A stretch of DNA of 64,000 nt from Ectopseudomonas guguanensis (GCF_900104265.1 NZ_FNJJ01000001.1:446557-510556), one strand, 5' to 3'. Positions 17,817 through 26,158 are shown, counted from the first letter of the stretch. Notes: generated from the sequence alone by a model not told the origin. Numbers and translations are program-made.

Positions 17817-18878
17817 ATGTCCATTCGCTCCCTGCTCACCGCCCTGCTCTGCGCCTGTCTGCTCGGCGCTCCAACGGCCCAGGCCGCGCCCAAGACCTTC
17901 AAGCTGTGCTGGTCGATCTTCGCCGGCTGGATGCCCTGGGGCTATGCCGCTGAACAGGGCATCGTGAAGAAGTGGGCAGACAAGTACGGCATCGACATTC
18001 AGGTGCAGGAAGTGCCGGATTACGTCGGTTCCATCGAACGCTACAGCGCCGGGCAGTTCGACGCCTGCACCATGACCAACATGGATGCCCTGACCATTCC
18101 CGCCGCCGCCGGCAAGGACAGCACCGCGCTGATCGTCGGCGACTTCTCCAACGGCGCCGACGGCCTGCTGCTGCGCGGCAGCGGCCTGCGCATCCAGGAC
18201 CTCAAGGGCAAGAGCGTGCTGCTGGTGGAGAACTCGGTGTCGCATTACCTGCTCAGCCGCGCGCTGGAGTGGGCCCTGCTCGAGGAGAGCGACGTGACCA
18301 TCATCAACGTCTCCGACACCGAAATCGCCGAGGCCTTCCTCGCCGGCAAGGGCGACGCGGTGATCACCTGGAACCCGATCCTCTCCGAGATCCGCCGCAA
18401 GGCCGAAGTCAGCCAGGTGTTCAGCTCCAATCTGATTCCCGGCGAAATCCTCGACCTCACCGTGGTCGACAGCCAGACCCTGGCGCAGCACCCGGAATTC
18501 GGCCGCGCACTGACCGGCGCCTGGTTCGAGACCCAGCGTCTGCTCGGCCTGCCCACCCCGGCCGGGCGCGAGGCCCGGGCCAGAATGGCGGCCGCTGCCG
18601 ACACCACCGCGGACGACTTCGAGGCCCAGTTGGGTACCCTGCGCTCGTTCTACTCGCCGCGCACCGCGCTGAACTTCGCGCGCACCGGCAAGCTGCCGGA
18701 TCTGATGCAACGGGTGGCGCGCTTCGCCGATGCCCACGGCCTGCTGGGCAAGAGCGGCATGGGGCTGACCAATCTGGGGATCGCCTTTAGCGGTGAACGG
18801 ACTTTGGGCAACCCGCAGCGCATCCTGCTGCGTTTCAATCACGACTACATGCAGTTGGCTGCCGACGGCGCACTCTGA
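17817..18878 (+). CDS. Guanidine-regulated ABC substrate-binding protein 1 (NMT1/TauA-like)
   Basis: A 353-residue periplasmic binding protein of the nitrate/sulfonate/taurine type. The signal peptide is MSIRSLLTALLCACLLGAPTAQA. Mature sequence motifs shared with the second binding protein in the locus are GWMPWGYA, QFDACTMTNMDALTIPAA and DSTALIVGD. It lies directly behind guanidine-I riboswitch 1, so it most likely captures guanidinium or a guanidino compound for the permease and ATPase encoded after riboswitch 2. The permease has its own promoter and riboswitch, so the binding protein may be expressed at a different level. Ligand is inferred from the riboswitch. Confidence 0.85.
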   Translation: MSIRSLLTALLCACLLGAPTAQAAPKTFKLCWSIFAGWMPWGYAAEQGIVKKWADKYGIDIQVQEVPDYVGSIERYSAGQFDACTMTNMDALTIPAAAGKDSTALIVGDFSNGADGLLLRGSGLRIQDLKGKSVLLVENSVSHYLLSRALEWALLEESDVTIINVSDTEIAEAFLAGKGDAVITWNPILSEIRRKAEVSQVFSSNLIPGEILDLTVVDSQTLAQHPEFGRALTGAWFETQRLLGLPTPAGREARARMAAAADTTADDFEAQLGTLRSFYSPRTALNFARTGKLPDLMQRVARFADAHGLLGKSGMGLTNLGIAFSGERTLGNPQRILLRFNHDYMQLAADGAL

Positions 18879-18980
18879 CGCCCCAGCAGGCAGCACGACC
18901 CGAGCCCAATGCACCAGCAGAGCGCATCGCATGCCCCGACGCCAGCCGAGCGAGCGCCGCCTGCTGCGCTTCGCGGTGCA

Positions 18981-18996
18981 TGGCACGATGTTCGCT
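18981..18996 (+). promoter_or_regulatory. Sigma-54-type promoter upstream of riboswitch 2
   Basis: TGGCACGATGTTCGCT has the GG-N10-GC spacing of a -24/-12 promoter and the same TCGCT -12 block as the other guanidine-locus promoters. It lies about 65 bp before riboswitch 2, in the 460-bp gap after binding protein 1. The rest of that gap holds no gene. Confidence 0.75.
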
Positions 18997-19059
18997 AAGA
19001 ACAGCCCGTGCAGGAACAACCCGGCTCGCCGGGATCGCGGCACCACAATTTGCCAATAG

Positions 19060-19157
19060 CCGGCTAGGGTTCCGGCTCGCCACCCGCGAGCGACTGGTCC
19101 GAGAGCTGGCGACCTCCAGCGAGGTTACACGGCGGGACAAAAGCCCGGGAGAACGCG
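19060..19157 (+). ncRNA. Guanidine-I (ykkC) riboswitch 2
   Basis: It contains CTAGGGTTCCGG, CGACTGGTCCGAGAG, GGTTACACGGCGGGACAAAAG split across the usual blocks, and GCCCGGGAGAACG. It is almost identical to riboswitch 3 from about 40 bases before the aptamer (GCGGCACCACAATTTGC is shared), so promoter, leader and aptamer look duplicated as a unit. The permease start lies about 180 bases downstream; CTGGAGGTTCACC at 19206 precedes a short unsupported frame. Confidence 0.93.
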
Positions 19158-19339
19158 CCCCATCCTTGGGGAACCGCCGCGCACTCCTGCCCGCCCCCTG
19201 TCCAACTGGAGGTTCACCATGGGTATGCCCCACTCGTTTCAGCGGCCATCGGCCACCCATCCCAAAGGCCCGATGCCCGCACGCCCTTGCGCCCGCTAGC
19301 GGCGCAGGCATTTCGCTCCAGGCCCGACGAGGACTCCCC

Positions 19340-20155
19340 ATGCGCCTGATCAATCGCCACCCGGATCGCAGCGGCCGCCTGCTGCTGATCCTGCTGCCCT
19401 TCGCCCTGCTGCTGTTCGTCTACTTCAGTGCCTCGACCACCCGCCTGGCCGAAAACCCCAACGACAAGCTGCTGCCCAGCGCCAGCCAGATGGTCGATGC
19501 CATCGACCGCCTGGCCTTCACCGAGGACAAACGCAGCGGCCAGTACCTGTTCTGGCAGGACACTGCCTCCAGCCTGCAACGCCTGGGCATGGGCCTGGGC
19601 ATCGCCGCGCTGCTGGGCCTGGTGCTGGGCATCGCCGCCGGCAGCATCCCGCTTTTCGGCGCACCGCTGTCACCGCTGCTCACGGTGCTGTCGATGATTC
19701 CGCCGCTGGCCATCCTGCCAATCCTGTTCATCGTCTTCGGTCTGGGCGAGCTGTCCAAGGTGATGCTGATCGCCATCGGCATCACTCCCTGCATCGCCCG
19801 TGATATCGAACAGCGCGCCCGCGAAATTCCCGGCGAGCTGCTGATCAAGGCGCAGACCCTCGGCGCCAACACCTGGACGCTGATCCTGCGCCTGGTGCTG
19901 CCGCAGCTGCTGCCGCGCCTGCTGATCTCGCTGCGCCTGATGCTCGGCTCGGCCTGGCTGTTTCTGATCGCCGCCGAGGCCATCGCCTCGACCGACGGCC
20001 TCGGCTATCGCATCTTCCTGGTGCGCCGTTACATGGCCATGGACGTGATCCTGCCCTACGTGGTGTGGATCACCCTGCTGGCCTGGCTGATGGACCTGGG
20101 CCTGCGTCAGGTGCTGCGCCTGTGCTTCCCCTGGCATGAAGGAGGCAAGGCATGA
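19340..20155 (+). CDS. ABC transporter permease, nitrate/taurine type, guanidine-regulated
   Basis: A 271-residue inner-membrane permease of the SsuC/TauC group with about six hydrophobic segments, starting at residues 12-28. The ATPase-contact loop is GELLIKAQTLGANTWTLILRLVLPQ, the EAA-like motif. It overlaps the ATPase gene by four bases (ATGA). It is downstream of guanidine-I riboswitch 2, so is presumably part of an importer for guanidinium or related compounds with either binding protein of the locus. The start ATG at 19340 follows a weak GAGGA element (GACGAGGACTCCCC). Confidence 0.88.
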   Translation: MRLINRHPDRSGRLLLILLPFALLLFVYFSASTTRLAENPNDKLLPSASQMVDAIDRLAFTEDKRSGQYLFWQDTASSLQRLGMGLGIAALLGLVLGIAAGSIPLFGAPLSPLLTVLSMIPPLAILPILFIVFGLGELSKVMLIAIGITPCIARDIEQRAREIPGELLIKAQTLGANTWTLILRLVLPQLLPRLLISLRLMLGSAWLFLIAAEAIASTDGLGYRIFLVRRYMAMDVILPYVVWITLLAWLMDLGLRQVLRLCFPWHEGGKA

Positions 20156-21021
20156 CCCTGTTCAGCCAACATATCGTCCCGCTGAGGGAACCTGCCATGA
20201 GCGAATCCAGCGCTACGGCCGCGAACCCGGCGACAACCGCCTTCATCGAAGCGCGCAACCTGTGGCAGGAGTACGGCGACCAGGTCGTGCTCGAACGCCT
20301 CAACCTCAAGGTGAATGAAGGCGAATTCTGCACCCTGGTCGGCGCCTCCGGCTGTGGCAAGTCCACCTTCCTGCGCATGCTCCTCGGCCAGGAACGCCCG
20401 AGCCGCGGCGAACTGCTGCTGCGTGGTCAGGTGCTGCCCAACGAGCCCGATCCGAGCCGGGGCGTGGTGTTCCAGCGTTACTCGGTACTCCCGCATCTGA
20501 GCGTGCTGGACAACGTCGCCCTCGGCCTGGAACTGCCGAAGTCGAAGCTGCTGGGCCGGCTGTTCGGTGCCGCCAAGCGCGAGGCCCGCGAGCGCGCTGC
20601 GGAAATCCTCACCAAGGTCGGCCTCGGCCATGCCCTGAACAGATACCCCAGCGCGCTCTCCGGCGGCATGCAGCAACGCCTGGCCATCGCCCAGGCGCTA
20701 GTGATGCAACCGCGCATGCTGCTGCTCGACGAGCCCTTCGGCGCCCTCGACCCCGGCATCCGCAAGGACATGCACGCGCTGCTGCTGGAGCTGTGGCAGG
20801 AAACCCGCCTGACCGTGTTCATGGTCACCCACGACCTGTCCGAAGGCTTCAGCCTCGGCACCCGCCTGCTGGTGTTCGACAAGGTGCGCCACGACCCGCA
20901 GGCGCCCGGTGCATACGGGGCGCGGATCACCTATGACATTCCGCTGAACGCGGCGCGCCGGGCGCAGGTGCAACTGCCCAGCGAGCTGGCCGAGCGTATC
21001 GCCGCGCGCAACGAACCGTAG
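20152..21021 (+). CDS. ABC transporter ATP-binding protein, nitrate/taurine type, guanidine-regulated
   Basis: A 289-residue ATPase. It has Walker A GASGCGKST, signature LSGGMQQRLAIAQ, Walker B LLLDEPFGALDP and the switch MVTHDLSEGF. The start at 20152 has AAGGAGG and the ATGA overlap with the permease; an alternative ATG at 20197 (GAGGG upstream) would drop the first 15 residues and gives a more usual length. The TAG stop codon lies within the first bases of an intergenic repeat (CGTAGCCCGG), which suggests that the repeat inserted at the very end of the gene. Confidence 0.9.
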   Translation: MTLFSQHIVPLREPAMSESSATAANPATTAFIEARNLWQEYGDQVVLERLNLKVNEGEFCTLVGASGCGKSTFLRMLLGQERPSRGELLLRGQVLPNEPDPSRGVVFQRYSVLPHLSVLDNVALGLELPKSKLLGRLFGAAKREARERAAEILTKVGLGHALNRYPSALSGGMQQRLAIAQALVMQPRMLLLDEPFGALDPGIRKDMHALLLELWQETRLTVFMVTHDLSEGFSLGTRLLVFDKVRHDPQAPGAYGARITYDIPLNAARRAQVQLPSELAERIAARNEP

Positions 21022-21158
21022 CCCGGATGAAATCCGGGGATCATCGGGACAGTTTCCCCGGATTGCATCCGGGCTACGGAGCGGCCAGCCTGGTGCGCAC
21101 AGCGCACCCTACGAAGCGCACACCGTGCTGCAGAACGTAGGGTGCGCCGTGCGCACCA
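21018..21158. repeat. Two palindromic repeat elements between convergent genes
   Basis: A GTAGCCCGGATGAAATCC / GGATTGCATCCGGGCTAC pair occupies 21018-21079. A GTGCGCACAGCGCACCCTA / TAGGGTGCGCCGTGCGCACC pair follows at about 21089-21158. Each pair can fold as a hairpin in either transcript. They could act as bidirectional transcription or decay barriers between the ATPase gene and the convergent unknown gene. Confidence 0.85.
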
Positions 21159-21184
21159 CCTGTGCCTCCGGCAAGGAAGCTCTC

Positions 21185-22117
21185 CTAGCTCAACACCTCG
21201 AGATAGCGCGCCAGCGTTTCCCCCTCCGCGGCAAACCAGCACTGCGCCTCGTCGGTACAGGGCGTGGCGAGATCGGCGCGCCAGTCCGGCTCCAGCGTAT
21301 CGATGAGGAAGGTGCGCACCATCGCAAGGCCATCCGGCCTTTGCAGGTGCTGGCAGACGCGCCCGGCCGCCGGGATTTCGAAGCCCTCCAGCGAAACGCG
21401 CTGCCCGACCCGCGCCGGCTGGGTGGATAGCGCCACCCGATACCGGCCCGGCTGATCGGCATAGGCCAGCAAGGTTTCGCAGTCGAACAGCGCGGCCAGC
21501 GCCTGTCCATCACCCTGTGCCCGCTCCGCGCGCTCACGCAGTTGCAGCGCTGACTCACCCGGCTCGACCGCCCGCCCATGCACCCAGCCAAGCCGGTCGC
21601 CGCAGAGAATCAGGCCACCGCCGCGCTGCAGCACCTGGCCGGTTTCGGCATCGCACTCCTCCAGCAGACGCAGGCCGATCAACGGCCCGCCGCTGGCCTG
21701 CAGGCGCCAGTCCTCGACATAGGCGCCGCTGGTGCCGAACTCGATCATGCAGTTGCCGATGCGCTGCAACTGCGCCGGCTCCGGCCAGCGATTGTGCAGT
21801 TGCAGGGACACCCCGCCGCGCCAGCTCAGGTAGCCGTTCTCCCAGATGCTGTCGGCCACCCAGCCTTCATAGTTGGCAAGCTGGCGCAGCTCGGCGGCGT
21901 CGTAGTCCTGCCAGGCCCGTACCGGTAGCGCGGGTGCGTCCGGCAGGCGCAGGTCGATGGTGAAGCTGCGGCTCTGCAGCCAGTGCACCTGGGTGCGCTC
22001 GTCGCTGCGGCCATCGGCGAAGCTGATGCTGCGCCGACGAAAGTGCCCGAGCATCCAGTCCGGCACACCGCCCTCGGCGCGCTGCGGGTAACGTGCAGCC
22101 AATTCCAGCAGGTTCAT
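21185..22117 (-). CDS. Unrecognised protein paired with the 2OG oxygenase
   Basis: A 310-residue protein I cannot assign to a family. It is soluble, with no signal peptide or membrane segment. It is rich in Trp (DYDAAELRQLANYEGWVADS, YLSWRGGVSLQLHNRW, LRLLEECDAETGQVLQRGG) and predicted mostly beta by eye. No metal or nucleotide motif is obvious. Its ATG overlaps the oxygenase stop codon by four bases, so the two are translationally coupled and probably work together. Location within the guanidine locus suggests a role with guanidino compounds, which is inference. Confidence 0.7.
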   Translation of the reverse strand: MNLLELAARYPQRAEGGVPDWMLGHFRRRSISFADGRSDERTQVHWLQSRSFTIDLRLPDAPALPVRAWQDYDAAELRQLANYEGWVADSIWENGYLSWRGGVSLQLHNRWPEPAQLQRIGNCMIEFGTSGAYVEDWRLQASGGPLIGLRLLEECDAETGQVLQRGGGLILCGDRLGWVHGRAVEPGESALQLRERAERAQGDGQALAALFDCETLLAYADQPGRYRVALSTQPARVGQRVSLEGFEIPAAGRVCQHLQRPDGLAMVRTFLIDTLEPDWRADLATPCTDEAQCWFAAEGETLARYLEVLS

Positions 22118-23139
22118 GCCGTCACCTCCCGGCCGCCTTGACCAAAGCTGGACAAACCTGCCGTACCATCCGGCAGTTGCAGTGAGCCGTCCTCCAGCCG
22201 CTCACGCAGATAGCGGAAGGTCTGCGCCGTCTGCGCGAACAGGTGGTCGCCACAGTTCACCGGCGCGTACACCCGCTCACCGCGCGGCGGCAGGCCGGGG
22301 ATCGGCGCGATGCGCGTCGGGTAGTCGCAGGCGCAGAACAGTGGGAAGGCGAAACGCTCCTCGCTGACCTTGCGCACGCGGTGCGAGGTGGCGACGAAAT
22401 GGCCGTTGCTGAGCACTTCGAGCATGTCGCCGATATTGATCACGAAGGCGTCCTCCACCAGCGGCACGTCGATCCACTGCCCATCGCCGTTGAGCACCTG
22501 CAAGCCTTCGGCGGTGGGCAGAAGAATGGTGAAGCACTCGTAGTCGGTGTGCGCGCCGATGCCGGGACGGTCGGCCACCGGATCGGGATCGAGCGGGTAA
22601 TGGATCATGCGCAACTGGCTGGTGGGCTGCCGGGTGATGCCGGCGAAGGTGTCCTCGGCCAGCCCCAGCGCCAGGGCGAAGCCGCGAAACAGCGTGTCGC
22701 CCAGCGCCAGCGCGGCGCGGTAGTAGGCGCTGACCTCGCGCTTGAAGTCCGCCGAGTCCGGCCACTGCGTCGGGCCCAGCAGCGGATAGACCTGCGCCGC
22801 CTCGGTGTAATCGTAATTGACGTCGTAGGCTTCCTTGAGATCCTTGCTGCCGCCGACGAACTGCTCCTCGCCCTCCGGCACGTAGCCGCTGTGGTTGCTC
22901 GACTGGCCGATGTAAAAACGCATCTTCTCTTCCAGCGGGCGGGCGAAGAAGCGGCGCGCCTGGTCGACCAAACCGTCGCGCAGCTCACGCGCAATGCCGT
23001 GCCCGGTAATCTGCAGGAAGCCGACCTCGCGCGCGGCACGGCCCAGCTCATCGGCTACGCGCTGGCGCTCGGCAAAATGCTCGCTATACAAGCCCGAGAC
23101 ATCGATCAGGGGAATCGAGGTGAAATGGGTATGCGCCAT
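22114..23139 (-). CDS. Fe(II)/2-oxoglutarate-dependent oxygenase, ethylene-forming-enzyme-like
   Basis: A 341-residue member of the isopenicillin-N-synthase-like 2-oxoglutarate oxygenases. The iron facial triad is H197, D199 (GAHTDY) and H253 (TSHRV), and R262 in ERFAF is the 2OG-binding arginine. GYVPEGEE around residues 85-92 resembles GYVASGEE of the P. syringae ethylene-forming enzyme, which oxidises arginine and releases guanidine. Plant and bacterial relatives hydroxylate arginine or homoarginine. It is the first gene of a two-gene operon divergent from riboswitch 3. A guanidino substrate is inferred from location; the reaction is untested. Confidence 0.85.
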   Translation of the reverse strand: MAHTHFTSIPLIDVSGLYSEHFAERQRVADELGRAAREVGFLQITGHGIARELRDGLVDQARRFFARPLEEKMRFYIGQSSNHSGYVPEGEEQFVGGSKDLKEAYDVNYDYTEAAQVYPLLGPTQWPDSADFKREVSAYYRAALALGDTLFRGFALALGLAEDTFAGITRQPTSQLRMIHYPLDPDPVADRPGIGAHTDYECFTILLPTAEGLQVLNGDGQWIDVPLVEDAFVINIGDMLEVLSNGHFVATSHRVRKVSEERFAFPLFCACDYPTRIAPIPGLPPRGERVYAPVNCGDHLFAQTAQTFRYLRERLEDGSLQLPDGTAGLSSFGQGGREVTA

Positions 23140-23241
23140 GGCAATCTCCCTTGAACAAGTGAGTTACCTGGTCGTCCAGACGAGCAGCGGGTCGGGTCGT
23201 CCCGAGGGCGGCGGCAAGGCCGCCCCTGCAACGGGGTCGAT

Positions 23242-23257
23242 AGCGATTTCCATGCCA
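23242..23257 (-). promoter_or_regulatory. Sigma-54-type promoter of the 2OG oxygenase operon
   Basis: On the minus strand TGGCATGGAAATCGCT has the GG-N10-GC spacing and the same ATCGCT/TCGCT -12 block as the three promoters of the guanidine genes, with one mismatch in the -24 block. It would start transcription about 90 bases before the oxygenase ATG. No riboswitch is seen in that leader. Confidence 0.6.
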
Positions 23258-23397
23258 CCGCCATCATGCCGCCAAGGCGCGGTGCTTTGAGCCGAATTGC
23301 CCCCGAACGGTGCAATGAACACCACCTAGGCCCCATCAGGCAGCACGCAAACCGCAAGCTACATCGCCCAAGCGCGCAGCCACGGGCTCCGGCGAGC

Positions 23398-23413
23398 TGG
23401 CACGCTATTCGCT
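23398..23413 (+). promoter_or_regulatory. Sigma-54-type promoter upstream of riboswitch 3
   Basis: TGGCACGCTATTCGCT matches the -24/-12 pattern with exact GG-N10-GC spacing and is nearly identical to the elements before riboswitches 1 and 2. It lies about 70 bp before the aptamer. It and the oxygenase promoter share the 500-bp divergent intergenic region, which holds no gene. Confidence 0.75.
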
Positions 23414-23479
23414 AAAGCTCAGGTGTGCAGGTTACAACCGGGTTTTCCCGGAATCGCGGCACCACAATTTGCGAAATGG

Positions 23480-23578
23480 ATGACTAGGGTTCCGATCCGC
23501 GCAGGCGGGTGACTGGTCCGAGAGTCATCGACCTCCAGTGAGGTTACACGGCGGGATAAAAGCCCGGGAGAACGCGCC
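23480..23578 (+). ncRNA. Guanidine-I (ykkC) riboswitch 3
   Basis: The blocks GACTAGGGTTCCG, GACTGGTCCGAGAG, TTACACGGCGGGATAAAAG and CCCGGGAGAACG occur in order. The upstream leader (CGCGGCACCACAATTTGCG) matches that of riboswitch 2, consistent with duplication. The binding-protein gene starts about 60 bases downstream behind TGGAGG. Confidence 0.94.
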
Positions 23579-23639
23579 TTTCGAACCATTCGAAACGTGC
23601 CGCGACTCCTGCCCGTACTCAACAAGACTGGAGGTTCCA

Positions 23640-24707
23640 ATGCGCAAGTACCGTCTGCTCTCCTTCGCCGCTGCCGGTCTGGCCGCGCTGCTCAGCTTCA
23701 GCGCCCACGCCGAGAAGAAAGACAGCTTCAGTGTCTGCTGGACGCTCTACGCCGGCTGGATGCCCTGGGGCTATGCCAGCACCTCCGGCATCATCGACAA
23801 ATGGGCGAAGAAGTACGGCATCGACATCGATGTCGTGCAGCTCAACGATTACGTGGAATCCATCAACCAGTACAGCGTCGGTCAGTTCGACGGCTGCACC
23901 ATGACCAACATGGACGCCCTGACCATTCCCGCCGCCGGCGGCGTGGACAGCACCGCGCTGATCGTCGGCGACTACTCCAACGGCAACGACGGCCTGCTGA
24001 TCAAGGGCGAAGGCAAGACCCTGGCCGACCTCAAGGGCATGCAGGTCAACCTGGTGGAGCTGTCGGTCTCCCACTACTTCCTCGCCCGCGCCCTGGAAAG
24101 CGCCGGCATGAGCGAGCGCGACGTGAGCGTGGTGAACACCTCCGACGCCGACATCATCGCCGCCTATACCACCCCCAGCGTGCAGGCTGCCGCCACCTGG
24201 AACCCGATGCTCGCCGAGATCAAGGCCCAGCCGGGCAGCACCGAGGTGTTCGACTCTTCGAAGATTCCCGGTGAAATCCTCGACATGATGGTGGTCAACA
24301 CCCAGACGCTGAAGGACAACCCGGACTTCGGCAAAGCCCTGGTCGGCGCCTGGTTCGAGATTCTCGACCTGATGCAGTCCGGCACGCCCGAAGCCACCGA
24401 AGCCCTGACCGAAATGGCCAAGGCCTCCGGTACCGACCTGGCCGGTTTCCAGGCCCAGCTGGCGACCACCAAGCTGTTCTACACACCCAAGGAAACCCTG
24501 GACTTCGTCACCAGCCCGGCCCTGCCAGAGACCATGACCAAGGTCGCCAACTTCAGCTTCGAGCACGGCATCCTCGGTGAAGGCGCGCGCAGCGCTGACG
24601 CCATCGGCATGACCTTCGCGGGCGACGTGACTACCGGCGACAGCGCCAACATCAAGCTGCGCTTCGACCCGAGCTACATACAGATGGCCGTCGACGGCAA
24701 GCTCTGA
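23640..24707 (+). CDS. Guanidine-regulated ABC substrate-binding protein 2 (NMT1/TauA-like)
   Basis: A 355-residue periplasmic binding protein with signal MRKYRLLSFAAAGLAALLSF, closely related to binding protein 1. Shared blocks include GWMPWGYA, KKYGIDIDV, GQFDGCTMTNMDALTIPAA, DSTALIVGDYSNG and IPGEILD. It is first in the riboswitch-3 operon, ahead of the deiminase and carboxylase genes. With one permease-ATPase pair in the locus, the two binding proteins may share it, differing in ligand or affinity. The ligand is inferred from the riboswitch and the operon. Confidence 0.88.
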   Translation: MRKYRLLSFAAAGLAALLSFSAHAEKKDSFSVCWTLYAGWMPWGYASTSGIIDKWAKKYGIDIDVVQLNDYVESINQYSVGQFDGCTMTNMDALTIPAAGGVDSTALIVGDYSNGNDGLLIKGEGKTLADLKGMQVNLVELSVSHYFLARALESAGMSERDVSVVNTSDADIIAAYTTPSVQAAATWNPMLAEIKAQPGSTEVFDSSKIPGEILDMMVVNTQTLKDNPDFGKALVGAWFEILDLMQSGTPEATEALTEMAKASGTDLAGFQAQLATTKLFYTPKETLDFVTSPALPETMTKVANFSFEHGILGEGARSADAIGMTFAGDVTTGDSANIKLRFDPSYIQMAVDGKL

Positions 24708-24783
24708 CCCTCACGCCCCCTCGCAACGATGATCAGGCGCCACTGCCGGCGCCTGACGATACGGCTTTGATCTCGAGGTACCC

Positions 24784-25512
24784 ATGACAACTGCCCTTAC
24801 CCTGCGCCCCACCCTCTATGAGGAAACCGTCCCCGGCGGCGGCCACACTTCCTTCGTGCTCAAGCGCGGCCAGTTGCTGCGCATCACCGATATCGAAGGC
24901 GGCGCCAACGTCAGCCTGCTGCTGTTCAACGCCCTTGAGAAAAGCGAGCGGCTGAACCTGCCGGACACCCTCAAGTGCCAGCACACCGCCAAACTCACCG
25001 CCGGCCACTGCCTGTACTCGGACATGGGCAAGGTGCTGGCGGCGATCACGGCCGATACCTGCGGCTGGCACGACAGCTTCGGCGGCGTGCTGAATGCCGA
25101 CGAGGTGCTGGAAAAGTACGGCCAGGGCCGCTACCAGGAACTGCGCAACGGCTTCTTCCGCAACGGCATGGACAACCTGCTGGTGGAAATGGGCAAGTGG
25201 GACCTGAACCTGCAGGACCTGTTGATGAACCTCAACCTGTTCAGCCGCGTGGAGGTCGACGCCGATGGCGTCTTCCACTTCCAGCCGAACAATTCCAGGG
25301 CCGGCGACCATATCGAGCTGTATGCGCCGATGGACACCCTGGTGGTGCTCACCGCCCTGCAGCACCCGATGGACCCCAACCCGCAGTACGCGCCCAAGCC
25401 GGTGCAGCTCGCCTGGAGCAAGGTTGCCAGTGACGGTATCACCCTGCTCTGCCGCACCTCGCGCCCGGAGAACGGCCGGGGCTTTCACAACACCGAACGC
25501 CAGTACCTCTGA
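24784..25512 (+). CDS. DUF1989 protein, carboxyguanidine deiminase subunit (urea carboxylase-associated)
   Basis: A 242-residue DUF1989 protein. The pattern EETVPGGGHTSFVLKRGQLLRITDIEGGANVSLL-type N-terminus and CQHTAKL, then ADTCGWHDSFGG, give the conserved Cys and His residues expected to hold a metal. Once called urea carboxylase-associated protein, this pair was shown in the guanidine pathway to be the CgdAB carboxyguanidine deiminase, which turns carboxyguanidine into allophanate and ammonia. It is followed after ten bases by its partner. I cannot tell from sequence alone which of the two is CgdA. Confidence 0.88.
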   Translation: MTTALTLRPTLYEETVPGGGHTSFVLKRGQLLRITDIEGGANVSLLLFNALEKSERLNLPDTLKCQHTAKLTAGHCLYSDMGKVLAAITADTCGWHDSFGGVLNADEVLEKYGQGRYQELRNGFFRNGMDNLLVEMGKWDLNLQDLLMNLNLFSRVEVDADGVFHFQPNNSRAGDHIELYAPMDTLVVLTALQHPMDPNPQYAPKPVQLAWSKVASDGITLLCRTSRPENGRGFHNTERQYL

Positions 25513-25522
25513 GGATGCCGAC

Positions 25523-26158
25523 ATGAGCCTGACCGCAAGCAACCTGCATCCTGAAACCGCCGTGTTCCGCCACACCATCCCGGCGGGCGAACCCTACCTG
25601 TTCGAGGTCAAGGCCGGGCAGACCCTGCGCCTGCATGATCTGGAAGGCAACCAGGCGATCGACACCCTGTTCTTCGCGGCGAAAAACCCGCGCGAGCGCT
25701 TCGACCCGCAGCGCACCCTGCGCAAGCAGAACAAGGTCTACCTCACCACCGGCACGGTGCTCTACTCCAATCTTGGCAAGCCGCTGCTGACCATAGTCGC
25801 CGACACCTGCGGGCGCCACGACACCCTCGGCGGCGCCTGCGCGCAGGAGAGCAACACCGTCAGGTATGCACTCGAGAAGCGCTATATGCACAGCTGCCGC
25901 GACAACTTCCTGCGCGCCAGCCTGCACGACGGCCGCCTGAGCAAGCGCGACCTCGGCGCCAATATCAATTTCTTCATGAACGTGCCGGTAACGCCGGAGG
26001 GCGGCCTGACCTTCGAGGACGGCCTCTCCGCGCCCGGCAAGTACGTGGAACTCAGGGCCGAGACCGACGTGATCGTGCTGATCTCCAACTGCCCGCAACT
26101 GAACAACCCCTGCAACGGCTGGAACCCGACGCCGGCCGAAGTGCTGGTGTGGAACTGA
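25523..26158 (+). CDS. DUF1989 protein, carboxyguanidine deiminase second subunit
   Basis: A 211-residue DUF1989 protein, paralogous to the preceding one. The conserved ADTCGRHDTLGGACAQESN segment is present, with LRKQNKVYLTTG preceding it. A C-terminal NCPQLNNPCNGWNPTP motif is typical. It would form the heteromeric deiminase with its neighbour. It starts ten bases after the partner's stop behind GAGG. The 160-base gap to the carboxylase contains a long hairpin repeat. Confidence 0.88.
   Translation: MSLTASNLHPETAVFRHTIPAGEPYLFEVKAGQTLRLHDLEGNQAIDTLFFAAKNPRERFDPQRTLRKQNKVYLTTGTVLYSNLGKPLLTIVADTCGRHDTLGGACAQESNTVRYALEKRYMHSCRDNFLRASLHDGRLSKRDLGANINFFMNVPVTPEGGLTFEDGLSAPGKYVELRAETDVIVLISNCPQLNNPCNGWNPTPAEVLVWN

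Noticed and set aside
17400..23500. NtrC-binding sites in the guanidine locus
   Set aside because: GCACCA-like half sites appear near the promoters, but no TGCACCA-N4/5-TGGTGCA palindrome with consistent position, so none is annotated.
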